Source of the DNA: Girardinichthys multiradiatus | Taxonomy: Eukaryota; Chordata; Actinopteri; Cyprinodontiformes; Goodeidae | Reading direction: 5' to 3' | DNA: 64,000 nucleotides | Assembly: GCF_021462225.1 (NCBI RefSeq) | Contig: NC_061806.1 | Location: 27,362,144-27,426,143 of the forward strand | Made by a program: the position numbers and the translations under genes | Part shown: in pieces, positions 63,878-64,000 of the stretch | Position numbering within the stretch: the stretch's first letter is position 1 | How the letters are laid out: every line of letters starts with the position of its first letter | The notes under the pieces: model-generated | Seen by the model: the letters and a program-made list of their open reading frames with translations, nothing else | What the model was told of the DNA's origin: nothing | Databases searched by the model: none

Positions 63878-64000
63878 AATGACGACAACCAATCAGCATC
63901 CACGGTTACGCCCTCTTGGACACACCACCTGCTTGACCACGTGACCTCCTGCCCACATGGCACCCACATGGCCCCCACATGGCGCGAACCGGAAGTCCCG
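63832..64000 (-). repeat. Polinton terminal inverted repeat, right (cut by window end)
   Basis: The reverse complement of 41,132-41,300 with 3 differences. The window ends inside or at the end of it. Confidence 0.93.

Larger units (their letters stand above)
41132..64000. mobile_element. Polinton/Maverick (adintovirus-like) element, right edge cut by window
   Basis: Long inverted repeats enclose the hallmark Polinton set: DDE integrase with chromodomain, penton-like minor capsid protein, double-jelly-roll major capsid protein, adenain-type protease, FtsK/HerA-type packaging ATPase and protein-primed family B DNA polymerase. Structural genes run rightwards and the ATPase and polymerase leftwards, meeting near 55,530. 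Without the 7.4-kb retrovirus inside it the element is about 15.5 kb, the normal size. Integrase, major capsid, protease, polymerase and both left-arm genes are broken, while penton, the pVI-like gene, ATPase and two small - strand genes are open. The copy cannot be active by itself. The flanking 6-bp target duplication cannot be checked because the right end is outside. Confidence 0.96.

Overview
The window looks like repeat-rich chromosomal DNA of a teleost fish. Evidence: Tc1 elements with 200-bp terminal inverted repeats, L2-type LINEs with the tail typical of fish L2, a tRNA-derived SINE, hAT elements with 8-bp target duplications, and a large Polinton/Maverick. Eukaryotic signals (TATA boxes, AATAAA, GT-AG introns, AT microsatellites) occur throughout. 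No species can be named, and I found no convincing host gene.

Left part, 1-41,131: layered transposons separated by AT-rich DNA. The window opens inside a Tc1-like element (1-498). Decayed LINE reverse transcriptases follow (501-3,850). An L2 LINE (about 8,040-15,326) was hit by a hAT element (8,632-10,175, target duplication still visible) and by a Tc1-like element (12,485-14,094) whose 334-codon transposase has one in-frame stop. Two inverted copies of an unnamed repeat lie at 15,486-15,910 and 22,360-23,278. A SINE is at 19,330-19,685, a retroposon at 20,600-21,935, and a nearly full-length GC-rich APE-type LINE at 23,452-26,793, with a fragment of the same family at 34,262-34,455.

Right part, 41,132-64,000: a Polinton/Maverick (adintovirus-like) element. 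Its left inverted repeat is 41,132-41,300 and the matching right repeat runs off the window end (63,832-64,000); the 169-bp arms differ at 3 positions. From left to right on + lie two left-arm genes each with one in-frame stop, a DDE integrase, the penton-like minor capsid protein, a pVI/pX-like protein, the double-jelly-roll major capsid protein (two frame breaks), and an adenain-type protease (one frame break). On - lie a coiled-coil/basic protein, a small basic protein with a hydrophobic tail, the packaging ATPase, and the protein-primed family B DNA polymerase (several lesions). The right arm (61,571-62,939, perhaps to 63,523) holds an apparent spliced gene whose exons are nearly all multiples of three with phase-1 introns; four introns carry AT microsatellites. 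I do not recognise its product.

A 7.4-kb endogenous retrovirus (44,601-51,989, - strand) sits inside the integrase gene and cuts off its chromodomain. It has TG...CA LTRs that differ at one visible position, a 5-bp target duplication (AGAAC), a primer-binding site matching tRNA-Tyr and a polypurine tract. Its gag is decayed, the protease/RT part is missing, RNase H and integrase are fragments, but its 676-codon env is open. Near-identical LTRs around a wrecked gag-pol suggest a defective provirus that moved with proteins supplied by a relative. The Polinton is therefore a dead copy, later used as a landing site.
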